64,000 nt of DNA from Stutzerimonas frequens (lineage in GTDB: Bacteria > Pseudomonadota > Gammaproteobacteria > Pseudomonadales > Pseudomonadaceae). Positions within the stretch are counted from its first letter, which is position 1, and each line of letters starts with the position of its first letter. A program made the position numbers and the translations under genes. Shown in pieces: positions 8,790-18,551 of the stretch. Location of the stretch: positions 372,001 to 436,000 of the forward strand of contig NZ_JAMOHM010000002.1 of the NCBI RefSeq assembly GCF_024448335.1, written 5' to 3'. A model generated the notes under the pieces. That model did no database searches and had not been told where the DNA came from. It was given only the letters and a program-made list of their open reading frames with translations.

Positions 8790-9566
8790 TCAGGCCTGCA
8801 GCTTCTTCTTCGGGTAGATGTCGTAGCGGCTGGACTTGCCTTCCAGACTGTAGCCGGGCTTGGCGCCATCAATGGCCGGCGCCTTGCGCGGGCGCTTGAC
8901 CACCACCCGGTGACTGGCCAGCTCCAGCGCGGCGGCAAGCAACGCCGGCGCGTCCAGGTCGTCGCCGACGAAGGGCCGGAACAGGCGCATCTCTTTCTTC
9001 ACCAGTGCACTTTTGTCACGGTGCGGGAACATCGGGTCGAGGTAGACGACCTGCGGCGGCTCGCCCTGCCAGTGCTGCATCAATTCGATGGCGTTACCCT
9101 TGAGCAGCCTCATCCGCGCAGCGATGATGGCCACGTCCGCATCCGCAGCCGCGCGGCTCAGACCATCCTCCAGCAGCGCAGCGATCAACGGCTGGCGTTC
9201 AATCAGACTGACCTCGCAACCCAGCGTTGCCAGCACGAAGGCATCGCGCCCCAACCCGGCGGTAGCATCCAGCACCCGCGGTCGGATACCGGGCTGAATG
9301 CCCACTGCCTTGGCGATCATCTGTCCGCTGCCACCACCGAACTGCCGCCGGTGCGCCGCCGCACCCTCCACGAAATCCACCCGCACCGGCCCCGGCGCCT
9401 GTGCCTCGAGCAGCTGCAGCTGCAGACCGGCCTCGCCCACCTGCAGCGCGAACTCGGCCTCGGCCAGCTCCTGCGGCAAACCGAGGCGCTGCGCCCATTG
9501 GCCAGCGACTGCGGCGAATGACGGCGCGAGCGGCTCGACCCGAACCAGAGGATTGCTTGCGGACAT
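8790..9566 (-). CDS. rsmJ: 16S rRNA (guanine1516-N2)-methyltransferase RsmJ
   Basis: A 258-residue class I SAM-dependent methyltransferase that modifies G1516 of 16S rRNA in the small ribosomal subunit. The SAM-binding motif [18 protein letters not shown] lies at about residues 98-115. The catalytic-loop motif YLDPMFPHR lies near 174-182, and the family motif [10 protein letters not shown] near 222-231. The lysine-rich C terminus (PKKKLQA) is typical of the family. It stands alone on the minus strand, convergent with the mexL-like gene and 71 bases from the next gene. Confidence 0.93.
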   Translation of the reverse strand: MSASNPLVRVEPLAPSFAAVAGQWAQRLGLPQELAEAEFALQVGEAGLQLQLLEAQAPGPVRVDFVEGAAAHRRQFGGGSGQMIAKAVGIQPGIRPRVLDATAGLGRDAFVLATLGCEVSLIERQPLIAALLEDGLSRAAADADVAIIAARMRLLKGNAIELMQHWQGEPPQVVYLDPMFPHRDKSALVKKEMRLFRPFVGDDLDAPALLAAALELASHRVVVKRPRKAPAIDGAKPGYSLEGKSSRYDIYPKKKLQA

Positions 9567-9637
9567 GGGGCACCCGAGGACGATTCAAAGCGGCGCATTG
9601 TGCCAGAGCAGGCCTGCGGACGTCCGGGCTAGCACAC

Positions 9638-10330
9638 CTAACGGCACATGCCGAAACCGCCCATATCCACATGGAAGTGATCGTGATGGGCCGCGTTGTA
9701 TTCCGGCCCCAGCGTCACGTTGAACGCCTTGCAGGCCGCATCCCGTACCTGGCGCAGGAAGCGCGCCTTGTCGCCCTCGCCCTGCCAGTCCCGCGCCACC
9801 GTGATACGCGTGCCGTCCTGCAGATGAAAGCCGGCCAGATCCAGCGCATTGGCACTGGCATGCTGGCTACGGCGATTGCTGCGGGCGATGTTGCGGCAGG
9901 CAAAGCTGCCGAAATGATCGATACGCACCACCGGCTGGCCGAACACAGCCTGCGCGGCCGGTTGCAGGCCGTGCATCTCGAACATCGCATAGGCGGCCGC
10001 CAGTGGACAGGTGGCCAGAAACGGGCCGTTGAAACGCACGTCCGAACCCTGCACCCGCACACTGTTCTGCACCGGGCAGCCCGGCTCTGGCGTGCTGTTC
10101 GGCACGGCGGCGTAACGCAGCGGTGCCGTGGCCAGCGCCTGTTCGCAGAGTGAGCGATCCTGCTGCAGGCGCCTTAGCTTGAGCGAGGCCAGCAGGTTCG
10201 GCGGCTCGCGAATATCCAGCGGCGCCCAGGGATTCCAGCGCGGCGGGATATCGATCAGCTGCTGCTGCACCGCCAGCACGAAGCCGGCCAGCAGCGTCAA
10301 CAAAAGGAGGAAGAATCGGCCGAAGGTCAT
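9638..10330 (-). CDS. Extensin-like C-terminal family exported protein, putative LAS-type zinc peptidase
   Basis: A 230-residue protein with an N-terminal hydrophobic segment (residues 5-22) acting as signal or anchor. The rest matches the bacterial extensin-like C-terminal family, with six scattered cysteines that could form disulfides. Residues 156-168 (SQHASANALDLAG) and 215-224 (HHDHFHVDMG) give an H-x6-D plus H-x-H pattern at H157, D164 and H218/H220. That is the zinc-ligand arrangement of LAS/VanY-like peptidoglycan peptidases. A periplasmic wall-processing role is therefore plausible but not proven. It is monocistronic as far as I can see. Confidence 0.75.
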   Translation of the reverse strand: MTFGRFFLLLLTLLAGFVLAVQQQLIDIPPRWNPWAPLDIREPPNLLASLKLRRLQQDRSLCEQALATAPLRYAAVPNSTPEPGCPVQNSVRVQGSDVRFNGPFLATCPLAAAYAMFEMHGLQPAAQAVFGQPVVRIDHFGSFACRNIARSNRRSQHASANALDLAGFHLQDGTRITVARDWQGEGDKARFLRQVRDAACKAFNVTLGPEYNAAHHDHFHVDMGGFGMCR

Positions 10331-10397
10331 ACCTTATGGGCAACGACTCAGCGGTGAAGTTGAGCGCAGTGTTTTACAAAACTGGTCGATCCGACGC

Positions 10398-11270
10398 TCA
10401 GTCCAGCAGCGAAAGCTGCGGTGCCGGGCGAATCGTGGAAAGCGCTGGCATACCAGGCAGACGCTCGCTCAACAGCTGATGAAAGCGCATCGCCAGCTGC
10501 GGCGCGCGGTGATTGTCCGGCGTATGCAGATAGACGTGCGGCGTCTTGCCCGCCTCGATCCAGCCCGCCACCTTGTCCAGCCAGGGTGCGAGAAAGGCAT
10601 CGTTGGCTTCCAGCTGCGGATGCCCCACGAAGCGCAGCTGCGGCGAATCGCTGAACGCCGCCGGCCGCACCGGCAAACGTGGCTTCTTGCTCTGCGCATG
10701 CAGCACCGCCGGATCACGGGATTGGCAGCTGAACAGCGCCCGACTGTCGAGACAGATGCGCTCCACGCCGCGATCGCGCAGCAGACGATTGAGTGCTCGC
10801 TCGCCCTCACCCCTGTCGAAGAAGGCCGGATGGCGCACCTCGATGGCCAGCGGCGCCGCGAAGCCTTCGATGAAGGCGACCAGCTCCGCCAGCCGAGCCG
10901 GACCGACGCTGGCCGGCAGCTGCAGCCAGAATGGCGTTACCCGCCGCCCCAGCGGCTGCAACAGGCGCCGGAAGGAGTGCGCCGTATCCAGCGCTGCATG
11001 CAGATTCTCGGCCTGGCTGATCTCCCGGGGAAACTTGGCGCAGAAGCGAAAATCGTCCGGCATCTGGCTGGCCCAGCGCTGGACCTTGTCGTCCGATGGC
11101 CAGGCATAGAGCGTGGTATTGCCTTCGACCGTGTTGAACACCGCGCAGTACTCGGCCAGGAACGCGGACGGCAGGGTGCCCGGCGCGTAGAGCGAGCCGA
11201 GCCAGGCGCTCTCGTTCCAGGAAGGGCAACCGAGAAAATAGGGAAACTGCGGCAGAAGAAAGCGCCTCAG
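10398..11270 (-). CDS. DUF72 family protein (TIM-barrel), unusual start codon
   Basis: About 290 residues of the DUF72 family, which has a TIM-barrel fold and no established general function. The N-terminal family block FLGCPSWNESAW lies upstream of the first GTG (11141), so the gene must begin earlier. Between that block and the end of the preceding gene I find no in-frame ATG, GTG or TTG. The most likely start is the CTG at 11270-11268, which overlaps the neighbour's stop as CTGA. Other conserved parts are VFNTVEGNTTLYA, EVRHPAFF and YLHTPDNHRAP near the C terminus. It is translationally close to the small upstream gene. The body is certain; the start is not. Confidence 0.75.
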   Translation of the reverse strand: MRRFLLPQFPYFLGCPSWNESAWLGSLYAPGTLPSAFLAEYCAVFNTVEGNTTLYAWPSDDKVQRWASQMPDDFRFCAKFPREISQAENLHAALDTAHSFRRLLQPLGRRVTPFWLQLPASVGPARLAELVAFIEGFAAPLAIEVRHPAFFDRGEGERALNRLLRDRGVERICLDSRALFSCQSRDPAVLHAQSKKPRLPVRPAAFSDSPQLRFVGHPQLEANDAFLAPWLDKVAGWIEAGKTPHVYLHTPDNHRAPQLAMRFHQLLSERLPGMPALSTIRPAPQLSLLD

Positions 11271-11614
11271 GCGTAAAGGTCGAGCCCGAGCACCTCGGTG
11301 CCGTCGAGATCCACGGGCATGCTGGCGGTGCTGGTATAGCTGGCCAAGGCCTGCGCGACACGGCTGGAAAGCGGCCGCTCGGGTTGCGGCTCGTCATAGC
11401 GGAAGGCGGCGTAGCGCTCGACCAGCGCGCTGGAATTGACCCGCTGCTGCGGGCGATCGGCCTGCGGCTGATAGCCCTGTCCGGTGCGCGAATCGACACC
11501 GCGCTGAGCCTGTGCGGCCCGCTGCGTTTCCCCATAGCTATCCGCCGCCCTGCCGGTACGGGCAGAACGATCCGTTGCATAGGGGACGGGGAGGAAGCTA
11601 TCGACGCGCATCAT
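11267..11614 (-). CDS. Conserved small protein of unknown function
   Basis: A 115-residue protein I do not recognise by function. It begins MMRVDSFLPVPYA and is rich in Gln, Arg, Ser and Ala, with a low-complexity, probably disordered middle (about residues 20-65). A more ordered end follows (SSRVAQALASYTSTASMPVDL...LGLDLYA). There is no signal peptide, membrane segment or metal motif. Its place between tsaB and a DUF72 gene resembles the order in other Pseudomonas genomes, which supports it being real. Its stop overlaps the probable start of the DUF72 gene, so the two are likely co-translated. Confidence 0.7.
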   Translation of the reverse strand: MMRVDSFLPVPYATDRSARTGRAADSYGETQRAAQAQRGVDSRTGQGYQPQADRPQQRVNSSALVERYAAFRYDEPQPERPLSSRVAQALASYTSTASMPVDLDGTEVLGLDLYA

Positions 11615-11675
11615 TGGACTCGATCAGAGGCCCGGCGACTCTAACGGGCGGCCATGGCTTTGGCAACGGCTCGCG

Positions 11676-12353
11676 TCATTTGATCCCTTTCGGCGTCGCG
11701 ACGTTGTCGCGCAGGTACACCGGCTGGGCCTGATCGGCCTCCAGCGCCTCGCCACGCTGCCAGGCAAACGCAGCCAGGCGCAGCAGGTCTTCGGCGTGGG
11801 GCAACAGGGCGGCGTCGCAGCCCTGCACCGCCACCGGTATGCGCTCGGCATAGCCCCAGCCAGTGCCGGCGCCGAACCAGTCGCCGTCCGCAGCGCGCGG
11901 CAGAACGGCCTGCTCCGGTGGCAACACGGCCTCGCTGCCGACCAGCCGCATCTCCCCGCTCTGCTCGCGGTAACAGCCCCAGTAGACCTCGTCCATGCGT
12001 GCGTCGATGGCCGCGGCGACCTGAGTCGCGCCCTGTTCGCGCCAGGCCCGCTGCGCGATGGTTGCCAGCGTGGACACCGGCAGCACCGGGCGCTGCAGAG
12101 CGAACGCCAGCCCCTGTACCACGCCGATGGCGATGCGCACGCCCGTGAAGGCGCCCGGTCCGCGCCCGAAGGCGATGGCATCGACGGCGGATAGCCCGAC
12201 ACCCGCCTCGCCGAGAAGCGTCTGCACCATCGGCAACAGCCGCTGGGCATGCAGGCGCGGAATCACCTCGTAGTGACTCAGCACCTCGCCGTCATGCAAC
12301 AGCGCGACTGAGCAGGCTTCGGTGGCGGTATCCAGGGCCAGCAGCGTGGTCAT
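11676..12353 (-). CDS. tsaB: tRNA threonylcarbamoyladenosine biosynthesis protein TsaB
   Basis: A 225-residue ASKHA-fold protein that pairs with TsaD (with TsaE) to put the threonylcarbamoyl group on A37 of ANN-decoding tRNAs. Signature segments are LLALDTATEACSVAL at residues 4-18, the HAQRLLP segment near 35-41, and GPGAFTGVRI at 65-74. The start is the ATG at 12353, because an in-frame extension to 12443 would run through the terminator hairpin after adk. It lies downstream of adk on the same strand, as in P. aeruginosa. Confidence 0.95.
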   Translation of the reverse strand: MTTLLALDTATEACSVALLHDGEVLSHYEVIPRLHAQRLLPMVQTLLGEAGVGLSAVDAIAFGRGPGAFTGVRIAIGVVQGLAFALQRPVLPVSTLATIAQRAWREQGATQVAAAIDARMDEVYWGCYREQSGEMRLVGSEAVLPPEQAVLPRAADGDWFGAGTGWGYAERIPVAVQGCDAALLPHAEDLLRLAAFAWQRGEALEADQAQPVYLRDNVATPKGIK

Positions 12354-12432
12354 CAGGGCATTCCGATCGGTAAAAAAGGCGCAGATTCTAACGCATTCAA
12401 GCGCCGGGTTGCGGTGCCCAGCCAGAAACGAA

Positions 12433-12460
12433 AATGCCCGCATCCAAGGATACGGGCATT
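12433..12460 (-). terminator. Rho-independent terminator after adk
   Basis: AATGCCCG and CGGGCATT form a stem, extended by ATCC/GGAT around an AA loop. On the minus strand it is followed by TTTTCGTTTCT. It sits 26 bases after the adk stop and before tsaB, so it would uncouple the two genes at least partly. Confidence 0.75.
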
Positions 12461-12485
12461 GATCGAAGCGTGTCGCTCGGCGCGA

Positions 12486-13376
<891 letters not shown>

Positions 13377-16016
13377 CTAGCCGGTGTTGCGCAGCCCAGC
13401 GGCGATACCCGCCACGCTGACCAGCAAGGCTTGCTCCAAAGGGCTCTCGGCCGGGCTCTGGCAATTTCGCGAACGTGCCAGCAACTCGATCTGCATCAGG
13501 TGCAGCGGATCTAGGTAAGTGTTGCGCAGACTGAACGCCTCCTGGGTCTTGGGGCTGTGATCGAGCAGATCTGACTGGCCGGTCAGGCTCAGCACCGCAC
13601 CGATGACCTGCGACAATCGGTCACGCAGATCGCCGCCCAGCGAAAGCAGCTCAGGTTGCACCAGCCGCTCATCGTAGCGCCGAGCAATGTCGGCGTCGGC
13701 CTTGGCCAGCACCATCTCCAGCATGTCGATGCGTGTACTGAAGAACGGCCAGCGCGCGCGCATCTCGGCCAGCCTTTCCGCCTCGCCGCGCTCCAACGCA
13801 CGATGCAGGGCGTGCTCCCAGCCCAGCCAGGCCGGCAGCATCAGCCGGGTCTGGGTCCAGGCGAAGATCCAGGGGATCGCCCGCAGGCTCTCCACGCCGC
13901 CTTCGCGGCGCTTGGCTGGGCGGCTGCCCAACGGCAGGCGGCCCAGCTCAAGCTCAGGCGTGGCCTGGCGGAAATACTCGACGAACAGTGGATGTTCACG
14001 TACTACGCCGCGGTAGGCGCTGACCCCATCCTCGGCCAGGCGATCCATGGTTTCCCGCCAACCGGCTTCAGGCAACGGTGGCGGCAGAAGCGTCGCTTCC
14101 AGCACGGCGGCGAGGTACAGATTCAGATTCTGCTCGGCGATATCCGGAAGCCCGAACTTGAAGCGAATCATTTCGCCCTGCTCGGTCGTACGGAACCGCC
14201 CGTCGACCGATCCCGGCGGTTGCGAAAGGATCGCTGCATGCGCCGGGCCGCCACCACGCCCGACGGTGCCGCCACGGCCGTGGAACAACAACAGCTCCAC
14301 GCCGTGCTCGCGACAGACGTCCACCAGCTGCTCCTGAGCGCGGTACTGAGCCCAGGCCGCCGCCGTGGTGCCGGCATCCTTAGCCGAATCGGAGTAGCCG
14401 ATCATCACTTCCTGCGGTCCGTGCAGGCGCTGACGGTAGCCGGGCAGAGACAGCAGACGGTCGATGATCGGCGCGGCGTTGTTCAGGTCATCCAGGGTTT
14501 CGAACAGCGGCACCACGCGCATCGGACGCTGCAGGCCCGCCTCCTTGAGCAAAAGCTGCACGGCGAGCACGTCGGAGGCCGCATGCGCCATGGAAATCAC
14601 ATAGGAGCCCAGAGAAGTGGCAGGCGCCTCGGCGATCACCGCGCAGGTAGCCAGCACTTCGGCGGTATCGGCTGACGGGTGATAGTGGGCCGGCAACAAT
14701 GGGCGGCGGTTGCCCAACTCCTGCTGAAGCCACTCCAGCCGACGCTGCTCGTCCCACTGCTGGTAGTCGCCCAGGCCCAGATAGTCGGTGATCTCGGCCA
14801 GCGCAGCGGCATGGCGAGCGGCATCCTGGCGGATATCCAGGCGCACCAGGAACAGGCCGAACACAGCAAGCCGACGCAGGCAATCGAGCAAGGCGCCGTC
14901 GGCGATCATGCCCATGCCGCAGGCATGCAGCGAGCGGTAGCACAGTTCCAGCGGTCGCCGCAGCTGCGCACAATCCTGCAGCACGTCTGCCGGCGCTGGC
15001 TGGCCGTGCTCGATGGCGGCCCGCGCCCAGTCACGGGTCGCCCGCAAGCGCTGACGCAGCGGCTTGAGCAATACGCGGTAGGGTTCCGGCGACTCCCCCG
15101 TCTGGCGTAGCAGCTCGTCACTGGCCGCGCTCATCGACAGCGCCGTGATCAGCCCCTCGATCTCCCGCAGGTACAGGTCGGCGGCGACCCAGCGTGCCGT
15201 CAGCAGAACTTCGCGGGAGACCATTGCGGTGACATTGGGATTGCCGTCGCGGTCGCCGCCCATCCAGGAAGCGAAGCGAATCGGTGCTGCCTCCAGCGGC
15301 AGGTGCAGGCCGGTCAGTCGGCGCAGCGTGGCATCGGTCTGGCGCAGGACATTGGGTACGGCCTTCCACAACGAGTTCTCGATCGCCGCAAAGCCCCACC
15401 TGGCCTCTTCCACCGGCGTCGGCCGGTTGCGACGGATTTCCTCGGTGTGCCACACCTCGGCGACCAGACGCTGCAGCTGCAGCTCGATCCGGGCCAGCTC
15501 GGCGGCCGAGAGATCGGTGTGGTCGCGTGCCGCCAGTTGCTCAGCGATGGCGTCGTACTTCTGGATCAGGGTGCGCCGCGATACCTCGGTCGGGTGGGCT
15601 GTCAGCACCAGCTCGATATCCAGCCGGCTGACCTGGCGGGCGAGAAACTCGTCGCCGTGGCCGGCCGCCTTCAGGCGTTCGAGCAGATCGGGGAAGACGC
15701 TCGCCTCGAACGGCGCAGGCTCACTGGCTGTACGGCGACGGACCTGGTGATACTGCTCGGCGATATTGGCCAGGTTGAGAAACTGGTTGAACGCCCGGGT
15801 CATTGGCAGCAGCTCGTGCTCGTCCAGGCTGTCCAGCGTCTCTGCCAGCTGCTGCGCGCCCTCGGCCGATCCTCGCCGGGCAGCCTTGGCCCCCTTGCGA
15901 ATGCGCTCGATCTTGTCGAAGAACTGATCGCCGTGCTGGGCACGGATGGTATTGCCGAGCAGCTCGCCGAGCAGATGCACGTTGTCGCGCAGGCGCGCAT
16001 CGATGATTTTCGCCAT
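13377..16016 (-). CDS. ppc: Phosphoenolpyruvate carboxylase
   Basis: An 879-residue anaplerotic enzyme converting PEP and bicarbonate to oxaloacetate. The catalytic histidine lies in [13 protein letters not shown] (H141). The PEP/metal-site motifs [25 protein letters not shown] and [14 protein letters not shown] are intact, and the C terminus ends in RNTG as expected for the family. The start at 16016 is set by a GGAGGAG eight bases upstream; an in-frame upstream ATG would prepend an unrelated segment. It is monocistronic, with a 243-base gap to adk and a divergent small gene 241 bases away. Confidence 0.97.
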   Translation of the reverse strand: MAKIIDARLRDNVHLLGELLGNTIRAQHGDQFFDKIERIRKGAKAARRGSAEGAQQLAETLDSLDEHELLPMTRAFNQFLNLANIAEQYHQVRRRTASEPAPFEASVFPDLLERLKAAGHGDEFLARQVSRLDIELVLTAHPTEVSRRTLIQKYDAIAEQLAARDHTDLSAAELARIELQLQRLVAEVWHTEEIRRNRPTPVEEARWGFAAIENSLWKAVPNVLRQTDATLRRLTGLHLPLEAAPIRFASWMGGDRDGNPNVTAMVSREVLLTARWVAADLYLREIEGLITALSMSAASDELLRQTGESPEPYRVLLKPLRQRLRATRDWARAAIEHGQPAPADVLQDCAQLRRPLELCYRSLHACGMGMIADGALLDCLRRLAVFGLFLVRLDIRQDAARHAAALAEITDYLGLGDYQQWDEQRRLEWLQQELGNRRPLLPAHYHPSADTAEVLATCAVIAEAPATSLGSYVISMAHAASDVLAVQLLLKEAGLQRPMRVVPLFETLDDLNNAAPIIDRLLSLPGYRQRLHGPQEVMIGYSDSAKDAGTTAAAWAQYRAQEQLVDVCREHGVELLLFHGRGGTVGRGGGPAHAAILSQPPGSVDGRFRTTEQGEMIRFKFGLPDIAEQNLNLYLAAVLEATLLPPPLPEAGWRETMDRLAEDGVSAYRGVVREHPLFVEYFRQATPELELGRLPLGSRPAKRREGGVESLRAIPWIFAWTQTRLMLPAWLGWEHALHRALERGEAERLAEMRARWPFFSTRIDMLEMVLAKADADIARRYDERLVQPELLSLGGDLRDRLSQVIGAVLSLTGQSDLLDHSPKTQEAFSLRNTYLDPLHLMQIELLARSRNCQSPAESPLEQALLVSVAGIAAGLRNTG

Positions 16017-16257
16017 GACCTTTGCTCCTCCCGCCAATACGGCCAATGAGTTTCGCGAGCCTCGCCAGTCTTGCACGACCGATTCGCCGCTATGCATCAG
16101 ACGCTTCGCTGGGCAAACGATCCTGAACGGCTACGCTGAAATTATCTCCAACCAGAGTGCCCACCGCGCAGCGCCATGACAAGGCATCAATGGCTAGCGC
16201 GCGTGGGCATGCAAGTCCGGTCATCACCGCTCGTGCGCGCGGGCATAAGGAGTAACC

Positions 16258-16599
16258 ATGAGAATTTCCGAGCTTGTCAGTCATTGGGAGCGCGACGCCA
16301 AGGGCCGCATGAGCCATACCACCTACAGCATCCCCCTGGATGTCGAGAGCGCAGCACGGCTGGCCGCCTTGGCCGAGATGTATCCCAAGCGCAGCACCGA
16401 GGCGCTGCTCGGCGAACTGGTTGGCGCCGCCCTCGAAGCGGTCGAAACCAGCCTGCCCTATGTGCGCGGCACGCATGTGATCGCCACCGACGAACAGGGC
16501 GACCCGGTCTATGAAGACGTGGGCCCCACTCCGCGCTTTCTCGAGCTGTCGCGCAAGCACCTCAAGCGCATGCTCGACGAGCCAGACGCAGACAGCTGA
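16258..16599 (+). CDS. Small conserved protein, possible ribbon-helix-helix DNA-binding fold
   Basis: A 113-residue protein I cannot name. The ATG at 16258 follows an AAGGAG seven bases upstream. Residues 22-65 read as a strand (TTYSIPLD), a helix (VESAARLAALAEMYP), a turn and a second helix (STEALLGELVGAALEAVETSL), the order seen in ribbon-helix-helix proteins. A second part has a short beta-like DEQGDPVYEDVGPTPRF segment and a basic-then-acidic tail. No signal peptide is present. It is divergent from ppc, and similar small genes occupy this place in other Pseudomonas. The fold suggestion is mine and rests on pattern only. Confidence 0.7.
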   Translation: MRISELVSHWERDAKGRMSHTTYSIPLDVESAARLAALAEMYPKRSTEALLGELVGAALEAVETSLPYVRGTHVIATDEQGDPVYEDVGPTPRFLELSRKHLKRMLDEPDADS

Positions 16600-16748
16600 G
16601 TCATCGGTCGCTGCTAGCGGCCGCGAGCGCGCAGCGCCGGCGGCCGCACTCCCCTCTGCTGCGCGGAATCCCGCGCGGCTCCGCCCTCGCTACACACTTC
16701 ACCCCCTTGCCGTTTCGCTGACGACCGCTCTAGCCCGCCAATTCGACG

Positions 16749-16775
16749 GAACGTTTGGCGCCGTGTGACCTCACA
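16749..16775 (+). promoter_or_regulatory. Candidate AlgU (sigma-22/sigma-E type) promoter for the lipoprotein operon
   Basis: GGAACGT at 16748-16754 and TCACA at 16771-16775 are separated by 16 bases. This resembles the GAACTT-N16/17-TCTGA layout of AlgU promoters. The P. aeruginosa lptF homologue of the downstream gene is known to be AlgU dependent, which makes the site worth noting. The match is partial, and a perfect ATGTC-CC-GACAT repeat follows at 16781-16792. Confidence 0.4.
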
Positions 16776-16869
16776 AAAATATGTCCCGACATCGGTAGTG
16801 CACTAATCAGCCCACTGCCCGGCCAGGGACGGTAGCTATCCGTTAAGCAATTCGAACTGGAGACTGACC

Positions 16870-17262
16870 ATGAACAAAGCTGTCGCAACCCACGCTTCGA
16901 GATTCCAGCTACCCAAGCTTGCAGCCATTGCATTGGGCGGCCTGCTGCTGACGGCCTGTGCGGGCAACCCACCGACCGAGCAGTTCGCAGTGACCGAATC
17001 GGCAGTGCGCAGCGCGGTCAGCGCGGGCGGCACCGAGTACGCCGCCGTGGAGATGCGTGCCGCGCAGGAAAAATGGAAAGAGGCCGAGCTGGCCATGCAG
17101 AAGGAAAACTACGAACAAGCCCGCAAGCTGGCCGAACAGGCCGAATGGGATGCCCGCGTTGCCGAGCGCAAGGCAGAAGCGGCCAAGGCGCAGAAGGCCG
17201 TTGAGGACGCACAGCAGGGAATCCGTGAGCTGCGCGAGGAAAGCATGCGCAGCGTTCGCTGA
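16870..17262 (+). CDS. DUF4398 domain lipoprotein
   Basis: A 130-residue outer-membrane lipoprotein candidate. The signal peptide ends in GGLLLTAC, giving a lipidated cysteine near residue 30. The mature part is a long charged alpha-helix or coiled coil (about 40-128) rich in Ala, Glu and Lys, typical of DUF4398. It is probably co-transcribed with the OmpA-like gene that starts 50 bases later and also has a DUF4398-like helix. The pair is conserved in Pseudomonas. Its molecular role is unknown; envelope stress resistance is a reasonable guess from the partner. Confidence 0.85.
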   Translation: MNKAVATHASRFQLPKLAAIALGGLLLTACAGNPPTEQFAVTESAVRSAVSAGGTEYAAVEMRAAQEKWKEAELAMQKENYEQARKLAEQAEWDARVAERKAEAAKAQKAVEDAQQGIRELREESMRSVR

Positions 17263-17312
17263 ACCCGCATCAGGTTCGACATTCCGTTTATTGCACAAAG
17301 GATGAATTCGTC

Positions 17313-18095
17313 ATGCACAAGCTCGTAACCCTACCGACTCTTCTGGCTCTGAGCATTGGCCTGGTGGCCTGCGCCAACCAGCCCAATCAGAACCTCGAAG
17401 AAGCCCGCAGCAGCTACTCCGCGCTGCAGGCCGACTCGCGTGCCAACAAGCTGGCCGCGCTGGAGACCCAGGATGCCGGCACCATGCTGGACAAGGCCAA
17501 CAAGGCCTATCTGAACGATGCGGACGAGGAGACGGTGGACCAGCTGGCCTACCTGACCAAGCGCCGCATCGAGCTGGCCGAACAGACCATTGCCCTGCGC
17601 AGCGCTGAAGAGGAGCTGGGCAAGACTTCGGCACAGCGCGCCGAGGCGCGCCTGGAAGCGCGCGAGGCGCAGATTCGCAAGCTGCAGGAAGACATGCAGG
17701 CCAAACAGACCGAACGCGGCACGCTGGTGACCTTCGGTGACGTGCTGTTCGACCTGGACAAGGCCGAACTGAAACCCGCCGGTATGCGCGGCATCCAGAA
17801 GCTTGCTGAGTTCCTGAACGAGAATCCGGAGCGCAAGGTGGTGGTCGAGGGTTATACCGACAGCACCGGCTCCGACTCTTACAACCAGCAGCTGTCCGAG
17901 CGCCGCGCCCAATCCGTGCGCCGCGCATTGACCCACGCGGGCGTCGACCCACAGCGCATCCAGGCGGTGGGCTATGGCGAGCAGTACCCGGTTGCGAGCA
18001 ACGACTCGCCGTCCAGCCGCGCGATGAATCGCCGCGTCGAGGTGACCATCTCCAACGACAACAAGCGCGTCGCTCCGCGCTCGTCGATGGAGTGA
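17313..18095 (+). CDS. OmpA-family peptidoglycan-associated lipoprotein, LptF-like
   Basis: A 260-residue outer-membrane lipoprotein. The signal peptide ends in GLVAC (cysteine at residue 20). Residues 25-145 form a helical DUF4398-type region. Residues 145-250 form an OmpA C-terminal domain that binds peptidoglycan, seen in TFGDVLFDLDKAELKP, VEGYTDSTGSDSYNQ (diaminopimelate-binding loop), LSERRAQSVRRAL and NRRVEV. The architecture, position and length match P. aeruginosa LptF, an AlgU-regulated lipoprotein. It likely tethers the outer membrane to the wall. A bidirectional terminator follows the gene. Confidence 0.9.
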   Translation: MHKLVTLPTLLALSIGLVACANQPNQNLEEARSSYSALQADSRANKLAALETQDAGTMLDKANKAYLNDADEETVDQLAYLTKRRIELAEQTIALRSAEEELGKTSAQRAEARLEAREAQIRKLQEDMQAKQTERGTLVTFGDVLFDLDKAELKPAGMRGIQKLAEFLNENPERKVVVEGYTDSTGSDSYNQQLSERRAQSVRRALTHAGVDPQRIQAVGYGEQYPVASNDSPSSRAMNRRVEVTISNDNKRVAPRSSME

Positions 18096-18138
18096 CCGTG
18101 AAGCATGGGCATCGCGCACTGATGCCCAGTCCCTGTTG

Positions 18139-18166
18139 CAGCCCGTCGCCCTGACGGGCTGTTCTA
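18139..18166. terminator. Terminator between lptF-like gene and convergent small gene
   Basis: CAGCCCGTC and GACGGGCTG form a nine-base stem with a five-base loop, followed on the plus strand by TTCTATTT. It lies 43 bases after the OmpA-like stop and abuts the stop of the convergent gene. Confidence 0.75.
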
Positions 18167-18487
18167 TTTGCTCTCCTGCGGCGCGTCCTGACCCATGCAG
18201 CGCACTGCCCGCTTCCTGTTGTCCACCAGCACGCCGGTCAAGCCCTTCTGCTCGGTATCGAACAGCACCAGCACACCATCAATGCACTGAGCCACCTGCG
18301 ACGCCGGCTTCAGCGATACCCGATAATCCTCGCCCGGTATGGTCTTGAGCATGGTGAAGTCCGCCAGCAACAAGGCATCCTCGGGCTTGGCGACATGCAC
18401 GTAGCCGTAGTAGCTGAGCACCCCGACCGTCCCGATGACGGTGCCGACGGCGGTGAGGATATAGGGGATCAGATTACGTTCGGACAT
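18164..18487 (-). CDS. Small membrane-anchored protein of unknown function
   Basis: A 107-residue protein starting MSERNLIPYILTAVG. One hydrophobic helix spans about residues 7-28, followed by an extramembrane part with two cysteines (QCIDGVLVLFDTEQKG and RAVRCMGQD) that could form a disulfide if periplasmic. I do not recognise the family. An in-frame upstream start would add a segment without conserved features, so I use the ATG at 18487. It is convergent with the OmpA-like gene and 64 bases from the AIM24 gene on the same strand. Confidence 0.65.
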   Translation of the reverse strand: MSERNLIPYILTAVGTVIGTVGVLSYYGYVHVAKPEDALLLADFTMLKTIPGEDYRVSLKPASQVAQCIDGVLVLFDTEQKGLTGVLVDNRKRAVRCMGQDAPQESK

Positions 18488-18551
18488 GGATGATCTCGGC
18501 AGGACAAAGTCAAAAGCGGATTGTGACAAATCTGGCGCGCTGCGAGTCGCC

